Positions 15,098-15,222 of a DNA stretch of 15,222 bases are shown here, piece by piece. Origin of the DNA: an uncultured Solobacterium sp. GTDB taxonomy: Bacteria; Bacillota_I; Bacilli_A; Erysipelotrichales; Erysipelotrichaceae. Where the stretch lies: positions 1 to 15,222 of the forward strand of contig UQPV01000055.1 of NCBI GenBank assembly GCA_900543035.1, in the 5' to 3' direction. The position numbers and the translations under genes are program-made. The notes under the pieces are model-generated. The model did no database searches, was not told the origin of the DNA, and saw only the letters and a program-made list of their open reading frames with translations. Position 1 is the stretch's first letter, and each line of letters starts with the position of its first letter.

Positions 15098-15222
15098 ATA
15101 TGTCAAACGCTTCTAGGGAAGAGGGGAAAAAGCAGTTTGTTACAGAACTGAAGTGAAAAAGTAAACGCAACTCTAAGTGAGCCGAAATTGCATTTAGTCT
15201 CCACGAACTGCAAGTTGCATTT
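15094..15222. other. Right-edge upstream region with a short direct repeat
   Basis: This stretch holds no gene of its own. TTGCATTT occurs at 15188-15195 and again at 15215-15222, 27 bases apart, and GCAAGTTGC at 15210-15218 is a short palindrome. They could be operator sites for the minus-strand gene or for a gene beyond the right edge. Nothing here is strong enough to name a regulator. Confidence 0.3.

Noticed and set aside
15101..15115. Second cre-like site near the minus-strand promoter
   Set aside because: The best alignment on either strand has at least two mismatches at fixed consensus positions.

Overview
The window looks like an accessory, surface-interaction region from a Gram-positive gut bacterium of the Bacillota. 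It shows strong AGGAGG-type ribosome binding sites, TATAAT promoters, short GC hairpins followed by U-runs, FIVAR-repeat surface proteins with a hydrophobic tail and a basic tip, and a perfect match to the loose CcpA cre consensus. An Erysipelotrichia-like host is my best guess from the protein style, but it is a guess. I see no rRNA, tRNA, CRISPR array or insertion sequence.

Layout. Positions 2-184 are the 3' end of a surface-anchored protein, followed by a terminator. Positions 185-798 are a 614-base non-coding stretch with a vestigial-looking membrane-anchor reading frame, an isolated terminator-like hairpin, a promoter, a cre site and a structured leader of about 275 nt. This leads into a 1693-residue secreted GH20 glycosidase (799-5880) with three CBM32/F5-8C-type domains, a LamG-like domain, five FIVAR-like repeats and a C-terminal membrane anchor. 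A terminator ends this unit at 5889-5918. A new promoter at 5943-5951 drives a compact three-gene operon (5983-8473): a TPR protein with three C-terminal membrane helices, a PP2C-type phosphatase overlapping it by 16 bases, and a YbjN-like protein. A terminator follows at 8501-8524. Next come a small serine recombinase (8561-9163), a PqqD-family peptide-recognition protein (9279-9545), a MalT/LuxR-type regulator with an altered Walker A motif (9589-11727) and a short S24/S26-type peptidase (11798-12313) whose promoter places transcription at its own start codon. A bidirectional terminator (12318-12373) separates these from a convergent gene (15015-12376, minus strand) for a secreted protein of repeated beta-rich domains.

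How it may fit together. The GH20 enzyme is probably a cell-surface host-glycan hydrolase under carbon catabolite control, with a possible extra RNA switch in its leader. The TPR/PP2C/YbjN operon looks like a membrane-linked signalling module without a kinase in view. The PqqD, LuxR and soluble S26-like genes resemble the core of a peptide-maturation (RiPP-like) locus, but no precursor or modifying enzyme is visible. The recombinase could act on a nearby invertible site, but I found none. The candidates I would check first are the leader RNA, the PqqD/LuxR/peptidase set and the TPR/PP2C/YbjN operon.
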